Of a DNA stretch of 64,000 nt, positions 36,001 through 44,515 are shown piece by piece. The notes below the pieces were generated by a model. The model was not told the origin of the DNA, ran no database searches, and was given only the letters and a program-made list of their open reading frames with translations. How positions within the stretch are numbered: the first letter of the stretch is position 1; the number at the start of each line of letters is the position of its first letter. A program made the translations under genes and the position numbers. Origin of the DNA: JAIVGV01 sp036389335 (GTDB lineage Bacteria > Acidobacteriota > Blastocatellia > Pyrinomonadales > Pyrinomonadaceae); contig DASVQC010000103.1 in NCBI GenBank assembly GCA_036389335.1, positions 1 through 64,000 of the forward strand. The letters are read 5' to 3'.

Positions 36001-38663
36001 CCAACGGCAACTGGTCGATGGGCTACACCTACGACGCCAATAGTAACCTCTACAAGCGCAAGGACGCACGCAACACAGTCACGACCTACGGTTACGACGA
36101 CCTCAACCGGTTGATCCGCACCGACTACTCCGACGGCACGCCCTACACGCTCAACACCTACGACTTCGCCACCAACGGGCGCGGCCTCTACTACGCCGAC
36201 TACGAGAGCAGCACATCGGGGACGCTCAACTACGTCCTCTCGTATGACGCCGTCGGGAGACCGAAGACGCGCACGACCGGCTTCTACCTGAGCGGCACGG
36301 GCTGGGTCTGGGGCTTCGACAGCGCACGTAATTATGACTTGGCGGGCAACGTCACGTCCGAGACCTACCCCTCGGGCCACACGGTCAGCTACAACTACGA
36401 CGCGGCGGGCCGCCTCGGCGACAACGGCGCGAACCCGGCCTTCTCCGGCAACCTCGGCGACGGCGCGCAGCGCACCTACTCGGCGGGCGTCTCCTACGAC
36501 GAGGCAAGCCGCATGCGTGAGGAGCGGTTCGGCACCGCCACGCCGCTCTACCACAAGCTGCACTACAACGTGCGCGGGCAGCTCTTCGACGTGCGCCTCT
36601 CCTCGGTCGCGTGGACTTCGGCGAACGGCGAGTGGGACTGGAACCGCGGCGCGCTCCTGAACTACTACAGCCAAGCGGAGATCAACTCGCCGACGAACGA
36701 AGGGCACGGCCTCTCCGGCGTCGAGAACAACGGGAACCTCAAGCGCGCGAGCGTCTACGTCCCGACCGACCCGAACGCCTCCTACAGTGACGTGGGGGCG
36801 GGCTCATACTACGTGGCGCACGACGACTACTCGTACGACCCGCTGAACCGTCTCACGTCCGTCGGCGAGACGAATAGTGTTGGTGCCGCCGTCTCGCAGT
36901 CCTACGACTACGACCGCTTCGGCAACCGCACCATCAACGCGGCGGGCACGTCCGCGGGCGTCAACAGCAAACAGTTCACCGTAGACGCGGCGACGAACCG
37001 GCTGACGCACGCGGGGGTGGCTTACGACGACGCCGGGAACCTGACCTACGACACTTACTCGGACCCGCAGAGCGCGGGCGCGCGCACTTACGACGCCGAG
37101 AACCGGATGACGATGGCGTGGTCGGGCAACGCCGCCAGCGGCACCTACCAGACTCGGTACACCTACGACGCGGCGGGCAAGCGGACGCGGCGCGACCTGA
37201 ACGGTCAGGTGACGTGGCAGGTCTACGGCTTCGGCGGTGAACTGATAGCGGAGTACGCGGGCGGTGGCGCGCCCTCGTCGCCGCAGAAGGAGTACGGCTA
37301 CCGCGGGGGCGCGCTGCTGGTGACGGCGCAGGCGGGCGACCCCTCGGCGCAGCTCTCCTCGTTCGTCACCTCGTTCTACGCCTCCGTCCTGAGCCGCCAG
37401 CCGACGGGCGGCGAGCTGTCGTCGGGGGTCGCTTCGCTCGCGGCGGCGATGGGGCAGGGGCAGGCCGCCTTCTTCGACGCGGCCTCGCAGATGGGTCAGA
37501 ACCTTTTCCTCTCGCAGGAGTACGCGAATCGCGGCAGGACTGACCACTGGTTCGTCTACGACCTCTACGTGGCGTTCTTAGGCAGGGAGCCGGACTCTGG
37601 GGGGTGGGCGGCGTGGGAGGCGGGCGTGCCGAGCCAAGGCAGGCCGGCGAATATCTACGGCTTCTCTTCGAGCGGCAACGGGGAGTGGGTGAATCGCTCG
37701 AACGCGCAGTACGCGGCGGCTGCGGCGGCGCAGGGGGGCGTCAACTGGATGGTGAGTGACCACCTCGGCACGCCGCGCATGACGGTCGATCAGACGGGGA
37801 GTCTGGGCGGCGTCAAGCGGCACGATTATTTACCCTTCGGGGAAGAGATCGGCGCGGGGACGGGCGGGAGGACGACAGGTCAAGGCTATGGGCAGATCGA
37901 TAACGTGCGCCAACATTTCACCGGGAAAGAACGGGACAGTGAGACGGGGCTAGATTATTTCGGCGCAAGGTATTATTCGAGTCCGATGGGGCGTTGGGTG
38001 TCCCCTGACTGGTCGGAAACCCCCGAGCCGGTCCCCTACGCGGATTTAGCCAATCCGCAAACACTTAACCTTTATGCTTATGTAAATAACAATCCGTTAT
38101 TTACATCCGACGCGGACGGGCACGTCGCGCTCTTGCCGGAATGGCTGCAACGATGGATAAATGCGTCTCGGGGGTTGGGCTGGAAGACGGACGCCGAAAT
38201 CGAGGCCGAACGAAGAGCGGCAGAGACGAAGAAAGCGCAGGACGCGTATAAGGCTGCGGAAGCACTCAGGAAGCTGGGGTTTGATCCGAATCAAATTTCC
38301 CGACTTAGTAATCAGCAAGTTATAGATTTCTATAACGCACTGCAAAGAGGAGAAACAAGTGTCGTCTCGGACGGAAGAAAGATCGTACTTGATATTATCC
38401 CGGCGGCAGGCTCCAACAAACCTGAGCACTCGCTTCCCCCATCTGTACGGAATAAGCTGGGCAATCTTGTCAGTCGGGCGGAGGAGAAAGTTTCTGATGT
38501 GATTCGTTCGAGAGGCGGCAGCGGCGCTAATGTTAAAGAGGTCGGTCACTGGGCCGAAAAGACTTTGGCGGAAACAGCTCAGGCCGCCGCTAAAGGAGAC
38601 AAGACGGCGGCGAAGGCGATTAAGATCGTCAAATCAGCCGGTCGTCTGGGTCAGAAGCATTAG
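33048..38663 (+). CDS. RHS/YD-repeat polymorphic toxin-type protein
   Basis: This 1871-residue exported protein has a signal or membrane segment (about 27-45), an N-terminal beta-rich region and many YD repeats (YDALGRAWRVSN, YDDLNRLIRTDYSDG). Two DUF4214-like segments are inserted at about 1434-1530 (FYASVLSRQPTGGELSSG, YVAFLGREPDSGGWAAW). The RHS core ends at about 1690 with DHLGTPRMTVDQTG, FTGKERDSETGLDYFGARYY and LNLYAYVNNNPL. RHS proteins form a shell around a C-terminal toxin. The tip (about 1690-1871: KTDAEIEAERRAAE, VGHWAEKTLAETAQAA) matches no toxin I recognise, and its codon use is visibly less GC-rich. A small gene follows after 33 bases, as expected for immunity. Confidence 0.88.
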   Translation: MKPSRRPSPVTRVAPLSLTTVGQTGKFVFIALAWCALFFTPPRAAAQDERNPQSSVGNRARTDLRIDPVSHALQFQIPLGQYSGRAGADTPVVLNYSSKLWNVKYMSTIRCVDDPGSLYRAEYAKSSASGWTSTLDWFLWPQDLSLETYDPLTTRAASKGTNLRRIARIYVTLPDGSRHELRKDDDFHAAAEVITGLFYSVDGSRLVYDTTTHTLYLPDGSRYVTSYDPTTQTPTVVTSTDRNGNQLAYNYSTGQWADTLGRAFGLPLPTSGVGDAAGLVDHDTTYSVPGVGGSPLTYTLRWRHLSTAGVISEQETVQTLRYKGDHTTNCQNGTDNSGLFHSADGSYDGILKSNLFDPVVLYQIALPNGQAYTFKYDIYGEVSKVVYPTGGYERFAYGAAPMLSAQDSLGLYSQANRGVTDAWISPDGTAASEAHWSYEGFSTIAPDGTRTDRSVFTNQYDWSAYGFEDPRLGMIYDERTYAPSGAALRRRLTDYAVDGQVVQAGGYNMYKQRNPRPAKVVDILLDTGGNALAATTTSDYDADLNQTVVRRYDYASVAQATAQSGASSAMPLGTLVRTDETVYLVNDPSVAQGTRDGYRARNLIALPTVSRLHQGDATGPVVSETRVRYDETGLQAYGGAQGWGDPGAGARGNATTVSRWLDTSNTWLETRAEYDQFGNAWKSTDARGKVSQVEYSASYQYAYPTRTISAAPDASGQRGSATALESFTAYDLSTGLVTSTTDANGQTTSYQYNDPLNRLKQVTRPDGGRTTYTYVDAHQCGPYVESRTLLDASGRETDSWQFFDGLGRPYLSETYENQDANNPYIRVDTQYDALGRAWRVSNPYRSAGCGAPTNPPGRWTTTAYDALSRVKTVTTPDGAAANTSYSGNQVTVTDQAGKVRSSVSDALGRLASVTEAPGVTGYGFVTNYAYDAMGNLRRVDQGGQLRFFMYDSLSRLIRAKNPEQTGSIAADADFPALTDATSGTPNGNWSMGYTYDANSNLYKRKDARNTVTTYGYDDLNRLIRTDYSDGTPYTLNTYDFATNGRGLYYADYESSTSGTLNYVLSYDAVGRPKTRTTGFYLSGTGWVWGFDSARNYDLAGNVTSETYPSGHTVSYNYDAAGRLGDNGANPAFSGNLGDGAQRTYSAGVSYDEASRMREERFGTATPLYHKLHYNVRGQLFDVRLSSVAWTSANGEWDWNRGALLNYYSQAEINSPTNEGHGLSGVENNGNLKRASVYVPTDPNASYSDVGAGSYYVAHDDYSYDPLNRLTSVGETNSVGAAVSQSYDYDRFGNRTINAAGTSAGVNSKQFTVDAATNRLTHAGVAYDDAGNLTYDTYSDPQSAGARTYDAENRMTMAWSGNAASGTYQTRYTYDAAGKRTRRDLNGQVTWQVYGFGGELIAEYAGGGAPSSPQKEYGYRGGALLVTAQAGDPSAQLSSFVTSFYASVLSRQPTGGELSSGVASLAAAMGQGQAAFFDAASQMGQNLFLSQEYANRGRTDHWFVYDLYVAFLGREPDSGGWAAWEAGVPSQGRPANIYGFSSSGNGEWVNRSNAQYAAAAAAQGGVNWMVSDHLGTPRMTVDQTGSLGGVKRHDYLPFGEEIGAGTGGRTTGQGYGQIDNVRQHFTGKERDSETGLDYFGARYYSSPMGRWVSPDWSETPEPVPYADLANPQTLNLYAYVNNNPLFTSDADGHVALLPEWLQRWINASRGLGWKTDAEIEAERRAAETKKAQDAYKAAEALRKLGFDPNQISRLSNQQVIDFYNALQRGETSVVSDGRKIVLDIIPAAGSNKPEHSLPPSVRNKLGNLVSRAEEKVSDVIRSRGGSGANVKEVGHWAEKTLAETAQAAAKGDKTAAKAIKIVKSAGRLGQKH

Positions 38664-38696
38664 CGTACGGCCCGCCCAAGCACGAGGGGCATAACC

Positions 38697-39134
38697 ATGT
38701 CGGAAGAAACTCCACATCGGAATTTACACCCGGAACTACACCCGCTGCTATTGGAGTTCCACGAGGTCAATGGGCATCCGCTGAGAGGGGTGTGGCGTGT
38801 CTACAAGGAGGGGAGCTTAGACAAAATCATACTTGGGTTTGATCGACACTCACTCGTGGTGGAAGCCGTGTCGGATGACGACACCATAGCCTTTCACCTC
38901 ATCGACAATAACGATCGCGAGATGGACGGCTGGATAGACGCCGGTCATTCCGAGCCGTGGAGCGGGTTCATCGGGGAGACGTTCGGCTGGGGTTGGATCA
39001 CCATCAGCCAACAGGATGCTCTTGACGGCGTCCTCCTCAGCTTCGGCGGAATTACGCCACAGGTAATGCTGAACGTGATGGCATCTTCGATCGAGGAGAG
39101 CATCATCCATCAGCTTGCCGATAAGAGTGGGTAA
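38697..39134 (+). CDS. Putative immunity protein, DUF6334-like
   Basis: This acidic 145-residue protein has no signal peptide and begins 33 bases after the RHS gene. The segment GWIDAGHSEPWSGFIGETFG followed by WGWITISQQDALDGVLLSFG resembles proteins labelled DUF6334, often found near polymorphic toxins. Cytoplasmic location, small size, low pI and position directly after an RHS tip argue for a cognate immunity protein that blocks the toxin in sister cells. The lower GC content matches the preceding tip rather than the RHS core, suggesting that the two were acquired together. Immunity activity is inferred, not shown. Confidence 0.65.
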   Translation: MSEETPHRNLHPELHPLLLEFHEVNGHPLRGVWRVYKEGSLDKIILGFDRHSLVVEAVSDDDTIAFHLIDNNDREMDGWIDAGHSEPWSGFIGETFGWGWITISQQDALDGVLLSFGGITPQVMLNVMASSIEESIIHQLADKSG

Positions 39135-39247
39135 CGTCGCGGCATAATTAATGGCTATACCCTCTCTCGACACTCCCCCGCGCCCCCCGCTGCCTCTCTG
39201 CGGAGCATGCCTTACTATAATGAGCGGGCCTGCAAAAGTTGATACAA

Positions 39248-40804
39248 CTATTGCCGGGCGGGAGTCGGGCGGCGCGGCTTTCTCGGCGTCGAGCCGTTTC
39301 GATCTCGCATCATCTCGGTCAAAACTTTATCCAGTTTCCCGACGCCGCGCTTGATCTGTTTTTTGTCGAACGCGGCGTAGCCGAAGACCAGCCCGCTGCG
39401 CGGGTATTTGTTGATGCTGGACTCGGAGACGGGCTGGAATCTGACATTGTGCAGGGCGGCTTTTCGCGCCGCTTCCTGATCGTCGAGGCGATCGGGCAGC
39501 CAGCCCACGAGATGCATGCCTGCGTCGTCGGCCTTCATCTCCACCAGCCCGCCTAAATTTCGCTTAACCTCTTCGACTAAAATCTGCTGCCTCTCTTCAT
39601 AAAGCGCACGCATCCTGCGGACGTGGCGGGCGAAATGACCTTCGGCGATAAACTCGGCCAGTACGGCCTGATTAATCAGCGGCGATTGCGCCCCGCTTAA
39701 AATCCGCCCGCCGGTGAAAACGTCCACCAAATCCGGCGGCACCACGAGGCAGCCGAGTTTCAGAGTGGGGAAAATCGTTTTGCTGAACGTGCCGACGTAC
39801 AGCACTCGCCCTCCCTCGTCGAGACCTTGCAGGGAAGCGAGCGGGCGTCCGCTATAGCGGTACTCGCTATCGTAATCGTCCTCGATAATCCACGCGCCCG
39901 CCGCACGCGCCGCTTCGATCAGCGACAGACGCCGCGCCAGACTCATCGTCACGCCGAGCGGGTATTGGTGCGAAGGGGTGACGTAAATGAGTTTCGGCTT
40001 TTTGCCCCGCCCGCGTGCCGCCTTTAAATTCAGCCCGTCCCCGTCGACCGGGACGGGAATTATCTTGGCCCTTGAGAGCGCGAATAAGTTTCGCGCGCTC
40101 GCGTAACCCGGGTCTTCCATCCAAACCTCGTCGTCCGGATCGAGGAAAACCGCCGCGATTAAAGCGAGCGCCTGCTGGGTGCCGGCGGTGATGATAATTT
40201 GCTCCGGCTCGCAGGCGACGCCGCGGGCGGATTTTAAGTGCGCGGCGAGCGTTTCCCGCAAGGGGCGAAAACCCGCCAGATCGCCGTTCAGGAGAGCCGC
40301 CGATGGCGCTTGACGGTGCTGGCGCGCGGCGATTCTCGCCCAGGTGTCGAAGGGGAAAAAATCAACCGCGGTCAGGCCGTTTTGAAACGGGATGAATCTG
40401 GTCTCTTCGTGTTCGAGCAAAACGTCGGCGAAGCCACGGGCCATTAGCTTTCCCTGTTTGGAAAGGTTCAGCTCGCGCGAAAATGCGGCTGTCTTCACGG
40501 CGCGCGGCTTCGGCGTCTGCATCAATTCTTCCGGCAGCACGCTGGCGACGAACGTCCCCGCGCCGATCCGGCCTCCCAAGTAGCCTTCGGCGAAGAGCTG
40601 GTCGTAGGCGTTAACGACCGTCATCCGCGAAATGCCGAGCTGCCGCGCCAGAGCGCGCGAAGACGGGAGACGTGATTTTGCCGGAAGCTCGCCGCTCAAA
40701 ATCGCCAGCCGCAGCCTTTCGTAAATCTGGCGGTAGAGCGGCGTCTGCGAGACCGTTCGGTCGCACAGGTTAACGAACGGGAATGCGGGGCTCTGGTTTT
40801 TCAT
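39248..40804 (-). CDS. MocR/PdxR-type GntR-aminotransferase regulator
   Basis: This 518-residue regulator has a GntR winged helix at the N-terminus (about 15-85: YRQIYERLRLAILSGELPAK, SSRALARQLGISRMTVVNAY) fused to a type I aminotransferase domain with the PLP-binding motif GTFSKTIFPTLKLG. MocR regulators sense PLP or an amino-acid derivative and control neighbouring genes such as pdx or gab genes. The ATG at 40804 is preceded by AAGGAG; an earlier in-frame start lacks one. The upstream region holds a perfect 13-bp inverted repeat and, beyond it, the remnant of a probable PNPOx-like gene. PdxR-like function is plausible but unproven. Confidence 0.88.
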   Translation of the reverse strand: MKNQSPAFPFVNLCDRTVSQTPLYRQIYERLRLAILSGELPAKSRLPSSRALARQLGISRMTVVNAYDQLFAEGYLGGRIGAGTFVASVLPEELMQTPKPRAVKTAAFSRELNLSKQGKLMARGFADVLLEHEETRFIPFQNGLTAVDFFPFDTWARIAARQHRQAPSAALLNGDLAGFRPLRETLAAHLKSARGVACEPEQIIITAGTQQALALIAAVFLDPDDEVWMEDPGYASARNLFALSRAKIIPVPVDGDGLNLKAARGRGKKPKLIYVTPSHQYPLGVTMSLARRLSLIEAARAAGAWIIEDDYDSEYRYSGRPLASLQGLDEGGRVLYVGTFSKTIFPTLKLGCLVVPPDLVDVFTGGRILSGAQSPLINQAVLAEFIAEGHFARHVRRMRALYEERQQILVEEVKRNLGGLVEMKADDAGMHLVGWLPDRLDDQEAARKAALHNVRFQPVSESSINKYPRSGLVFGYAAFDKKQIKRGVGKLDKVLTEMMRDRNGSTPRKPRRPTPARQ

Positions 40805-40823
40805 TTTCGTCTCCTTATAGCAT

Positions 40824-40881
40824 ACCGAATTGGCATGGCAAAAGGCTTCCAAATAAAGAGTGTGAGTTATGCCAATTCGGT
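40824..40881. promoter_or_regulatory. Inverted-repeat operator for the MocR-type regulator
   Basis: ACCGAATTGGCAT (40824-40836) is repeated in perfect inverted orientation as ATGCCAATTCGGT (40869-40881), 45 bp centre to centre. It starts 20 bp upstream of the regulator start codon. Widely spaced repeats that bridge a promoter are typical of MocR-family operators. Confidence 0.7.
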
Positions 40882-41199
40882 TTGTTGGAAGATTGGAAAA
40901 ACCCCCGCGTCTTCACCGCACGCGTGAGTCCCGCCCGCCGGGCCGAAGCCCGGCTGCCCCGCGCGAACGAACTAAAAGTTACGACGGCGGACGCGCTCCC
41001 GCCCGAAGAGGCGTCGGCGAAAATCCGCGCCGGGGGCCCTGCGGGCGGTAAGGAAGATTATGGGGCGGAGGTCTTCGGAGGGCCGGGAGTGAGGTGGAAA
41101 ACTTGACGGGGGAGGGGAGGGATTCAGGTTTCGGCGTGACGTGTTTCGGCGCGCGGAGGCCCGCCGGGACCTACTCCGATCACGGACGCATCACGAATT
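40882..41199 (+). pseudogene. Remnant of a PNPOx-like (pyridoxamine-phosphate-oxidase family) gene
   Basis: Within this gap the frame at about 40964-41106 reads NELKVTTADALPPEEASAKI followed by RAGGPAGGKEDYG and a stop at 41104-41106. This resembles the C-terminal part of FMN-binding PNPOx-family proteins commonly divergent from MocR regulators. The N-terminal two thirds of such a protein are not present, there is no start or ribosome-binding site, and the C-terminus is degraded. The match was made by eye from a short segment. No other gene is seen in this gap. Confidence 0.4.
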
Positions 41200-42105
41200 C
41201 TATTTGGCCGGGGGCTTGGTCAATCCCTGCGCTTCCAGCCAGTAGTAAAATTCGTCGATCCAGTGATCGCTTGAGGTTCCCTGCTTTCGTACGCCGAAGC
41301 CGTGCCCGCCCGCGCTGAAAATGTGAACTTCCGGTTTGTTGCCCGCGGCTTTTAAGGAGTCATAAAACCTATTCACGGCCCTGCCTGCCAAGTCGTCGTC
41401 CTGCGCCCAAGCTAAAAAGATGGGCGGCAGTTTTGCGGGGATGTCCGGCATCACGCCGAACGGCGCGCCGTAGATCGGCGCGGCAAAGTTCGGGCGCGCG
41501 GCGGCGTCCTTCTGGAGCAGAGCCCCGCTCGCCACCATCCCGCCGGCGGAGAAACCCATGAAGCCGACCCGGTCGGGAGAGACGCCCCACTCGGCGGCGT
41601 GCTGCCGGACTACCTTGAGGGCCTGAATCCCGTCGGCGATGCCGTACTTACACGCCTCGTCCATGTCAATATTCTTCGGAGCGCCTTCCTCAAGCTTTTC
41701 TATGATCCGGTACTTAAGCACGAAAGCGGCGATCCCTTTGCTTTGAAGCCAGAGCGCCGCGTCGCCCTCCTGCGTGATGGCGAGCGCCACACAATACCCG
41801 CCGGGAGCGATGATCACGCCGGTGCCCGTGGCCTTGCTCGGTTCCGGCAGGTAAGCCGTCAGAGTCGGGGTCACCACGTTTAAGACCACGGTTCCGACGG
41901 GGGTGTTCTCTATTACCTTCTCCTTACGCGTCCAAGTCTCGGAGCCGGGGGCCACGCCGGGCCAGATATTCACCGTCTGCGGGGCGGGAGGTTTCTGCGC
42001 GCCGGTCGCGCTCTGCGGCGGCGGCGAAGATTGACAGAAAACACCCGAGATAAATACCAACTGATAAAAAACAGTTGTCAGCAGCGTCCTTGATGTTTTT
42101 TTCAT
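41200..42105 (-). CDS. Exported alpha/beta-hydrolase (esterase, BD-FAE-like)
   Basis: This protein of about 301 residues has a signal peptide (MKKTSRTLLTTVFYQLVFIS, then GVFCQ) and an alpha/beta-hydrolase fold. The oxyanion region IIAPGGYC, nucleophile elbow GFSAGG, acid loop AQDDDLAG and catalytic His in GGHGFG are all visible. It is similar to xylan/arylesterase-like hydrolases whose genes start with NIWPGVAPGSE. The true substrate is unknown; acetyl or feruloyl esters on polysaccharide are plausible. The start at 42105 opens the signal peptide, although the upstream open frame extends to 42162 and no good ribosome-binding site is visible. The 5' end is more AT-rich than the rest. Confidence 0.82.
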   Translation of the reverse strand: MKKTSRTLLTTVFYQLVFISGVFCQSSPPPQSATGAQKPPAPQTVNIWPGVAPGSETWTRKEKVIENTPVGTVVLNVVTPTLTAYLPEPSKATGTGVIIAPGGYCVALAITQEGDAALWLQSKGIAAFVLKYRIIEKLEEGAPKNIDMDEACKYGIADGIQALKVVRQHAAEWGVSPDRVGFMGFSAGGMVASGALLQKDAAARPNFAAPIYGAPFGVMPDIPAKLPPIFLAWAQDDDLAGRAVNRFYDSLKAAGNKPEVHIFSAGGHGFGVRKQGTSSDHWIDEFYYWLEAQGLTKPPAK

Positions 42106-42375
42106 TTTGTTTGATATTTTCTCTTCGGGCGTTTCGAGGCCGCGAGAAAAATGAGCGCGCACGTTGCCGCAGATCGTGAAGATAAAATTTCAGTTAAAAG
42201 AATGCAAGGGCCGGTTTTTATCAAAAGCCGCAGTCCAGTTTCGCGGGCGGAGTAATATTGAAGACGACGAGTAGGCTTTTACAAACTCACGAAAGCGGTC
42301 TGATCTTAAAGTCCCAAAGTGGCACTTGCGCGCACACTCCTTTGGGCTAGGATCGGCTTCTAGCCTTTCGGGGGG

Positions 42376-43233
42376 ATGAGCATGAAGGTATCCGGATTGT
42401 TTGCGGCCCTGTTGATGTTGGCGGTCGGTTCGGCGGATCGGGTTTCGGCGCAGGAGACGAAAGTCAGGTGGTTCGGGCACGCGGCTTTCTCGATCACCAC
42501 GCCCGGCGGGAAGGTGTTGCTGATCGACCCGTGGCTGAAAAACCCTTCCAACCCCGAGGCGAAAGACGGCAAAGACCCGCTGGCCTCCGTCCCGAAAGTC
42601 GACTACATCCTCATCACGCACGGGCACCGCGATCACGTCGGCGACGCGGTCGAGATAGCCAGAAAGACGGGGGCGGTACTCGTCTGCAATCCCGAGCTGG
42701 CGGGCAATTTAGTTAAGCTGGCCGACTTCCCCGGCAAGCAGGCCGAGACGGACGCGATCATGGGGATCGGCGGCGAGATCAAGATCGCCGGCGGCGAGGT
42801 GACGGTCGCGATGACCCCGGCTGTCCATTCGAGCAGCGTTTTCAATCCCAAGGCAGGCGCGACCGAGGCCGAGAGAGCCTACGGCGGAAACCCCGCCGGG
42901 TTCGTCCTGATCGTCAAGGACGGGCCGACCATCTACCACTCCGGCGACACGGCGTACTTCAAAGACATGGAGACCATCGGCGAGGAATACGAAGTCGATC
43001 TGGCGCTGCTCAACGTCGGCGGCCATTTCGGGATGGAGCCGCGCATGGCGGCGAGGGCGGCGGCAGCCGTCCGCGCCAAGCTCGCCGTCCCGCAGCACTA
43101 CGCCACGTTCCCCGGCATCGCCGAAAACGCCGACGCATTCGCCGCCGAGCTGAAGAGGCTGAAGATACCTTTCTACGAGATGAAGCCCGGCGAGATCATT
43201 TCGTTCCGCGGCAAACGAATGATCCGAAAATAA
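42376..43233 (+). CDS. Exported metallo-beta-lactamase-fold hydrolase (UlaG-like)
   Basis: This 285-residue protein has a signal peptide (ending VSAQ, about 25) and a metallo-beta-lactamase fold of the UPF0173/UlaG type. Metal ligands are in THGHRDHVGD (HxHxDH), then AVHSS, HSGDTAYF and the terminal QHYATFPG. Family members hydrolyse a range of esters, lactones or phosphodiesters; periplasmic location is unusual, as most UPF0173 proteins are cytoplasmic. A run of G (TTCGGGGGG) lies just before the ATG. It is divergent from the esterase gene and is followed by another exported hydrolase on the same strand, 138 bases on. Confidence 0.88.
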   Translation: MSMKVSGLFAALLMLAVGSADRVSAQETKVRWFGHAAFSITTPGGKVLLIDPWLKNPSNPEAKDGKDPLASVPKVDYILITHGHRDHVGDAVEIARKTGAVLVCNPELAGNLVKLADFPGKQAETDAIMGIGGEIKIAGGEVTVAMTPAVHSSSVFNPKAGATEAERAYGGNPAGFVLIVKDGPTIYHSGDTAYFKDMETIGEEYEVDLALLNVGGHFGMEPRMAARAAAAVRAKLAVPQHYATFPGIAENADAFAAELKRLKIPFYEMKPGEIISFRGKRMIRK

Positions 43234-43371
43234 AGACGCGGCGCGCGGCCCGCCGAGCCGGGGCGTCATTAGCCCGCCCTTCGTGCGCGGGCTTGAAGGC
43301 CCGTCCCGTTTGCGCCCGACGCGCCCGATCCGAACGCCGCGGCGGCTCACCTTTGCGAGCCGGTGTGAAAT

Positions 43372-44214
43372 ATGCAGATGATCAGGAAATTATTCGCCCT
43401 GTGTTTTGCTCTGGCGTGCGCGGCGTCGGCGAACGGTCAGGCCCGCGCGTCTGCGGACGCCAAGGCGGCGCCGCTGGTCATCGGCGAGACGTTCACCGTC
43501 GAGTCAAAGGCCCTGAATGAAACGCGGCGCATCAACGTCTACGCGCCGCCGGGCTACGCCGAGTCTGCGAGCGCGCGGCTGCCTGTGCTGTACATGCCGG
43601 ACGGCGGCATCGCCGAAGACTTTTTGCACGTGGCGGGTCTCGTGCAGGTCTCGGCGGGCAACGGGACGATGCGACCGTTCCTCCTCGTGGGCATCGAGAA
43701 CACCGAGCGCCGGCGCGACATGACCGGCCCGACCGAAAACGAGAACGATAAAAAGATCGCGCGGCGCGTGGGCGGCTCCGCGGCGTTCAGGAAGTTCATC
43801 CGCGATGAGCTGATGCCGCAGGTGAAGTCGCGCTACCGCACGACCGACGAGACGGCGATTGTGGGCGAGTCGCTCGCGGGGTTGTTCGTGGTCGAGACTT
43901 TTCTGCTCGAACCCGACCTGTTCGACACCTATATCGCTTTCGACCCCAGCCTCTGGTGGAACGATCACAAACTGGTCGACGGCGCTGCCGGGCGGCTGCG
44001 CGCGCGCCCGAAGCTGGAGAAGACGCTGTACTTTGCCAGCAGCGGCGACGCCGGGGACGCCATGCAGCGGTTCGCGGACGTGCTCGGCAAGGATGCGCCC
44101 CCCGGCCTGCGTTGGCATTACGAGAAGATGCCGGAAGAAAAACATTCGACGATCTACCACCCGGCGGCGCTTAAAGCTTTCCGCGCCCTGTTCACGCCGC
44201 CCGCGAGTAAGTAG
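43372..44214 (+). CDS. Exported esterase-D-family alpha/beta-hydrolase
   Basis: This 280-residue protein has a signal peptide (ending ANGQA, about 24) and the fold of the putative esterase family (PF00756-like, as in IroE/Fes siderophore esterases and S-formylglutathione hydrolase). Motifs: RRINVYAPPGY, LPVLYMPDGG, nucleophile GESLAGLF, acid region ASSGDAGDA and catalytic His in EKHSTIYHPA. Bacterial homologues cleave siderophore or acyl esters. No siderophore genes are adjacent, so the substrate is not assigned. Two starts are possible (ATG at 43372 or its second Met). Confidence 0.85.
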   Translation: MQMIRKLFALCFALACAASANGQARASADAKAAPLVIGETFTVESKALNETRRINVYAPPGYAESASARLPVLYMPDGGIAEDFLHVAGLVQVSAGNGTMRPFLLVGIENTERRRDMTGPTENENDKKIARRVGGSAAFRKFIRDELMPQVKSRYRTTDETAIVGESLAGLFVVETFLLEPDLFDTYIAFDPSLWWNDHKLVDGAAGRLRARPKLEKTLYFASSGDAGDAMQRFADVLGKDAPPGLRWHYEKMPEEKHSTIYHPAALKAFRALFTPPASK

Positions 44215-44441
44215 TGGAAAATCGCCGCCCGCCGGCCCCGAAGATCAATTCGCCGCCCGCCGCGCAGTACCCATCACTCCGCCAGCCCGATAGTTGACCG
44301 GCACTCAAGCAGGCCGGCCATCGGCCTCGCCGTCCGCCTGTTAGCCCTGCCCTGACGGGTTTAACCGCCGTGGCCGAGGTCAGCGCCCGGCCCGCCTTTC
44401 GAAGATTCTTCACGACCCCGGCGCGCCGCCGTAAATGTACC

Positions 44442-44502
44442 TTGACAATCTAGGTAGTCTCCGTCATCATCCGCGGGTCAGCCTAGACAGTCTAGGTAGC
44501 CC
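44442..44502 (+). promoter_or_regulatory. Promoter and repeat operator of PadR-ADOP module 1
   Basis: TTGACA (44442-44447), a 17-bp spacer and CATCAT (44465-44470) form a likely promoter. The -35 box overlaps GACAATCTAGGTAGTC (44444-44459), which recurs as GACAGTCTAGGTAGCC (44487-44502), a 14/16 direct repeat. The second copy contains the palindrome CTAGAC-A-GTCTAG (44483-44495). The layout suggests PadR autorepression. Confidence 0.65.
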
Positions 44503-44515
44503 GGGGAGTCAACTC

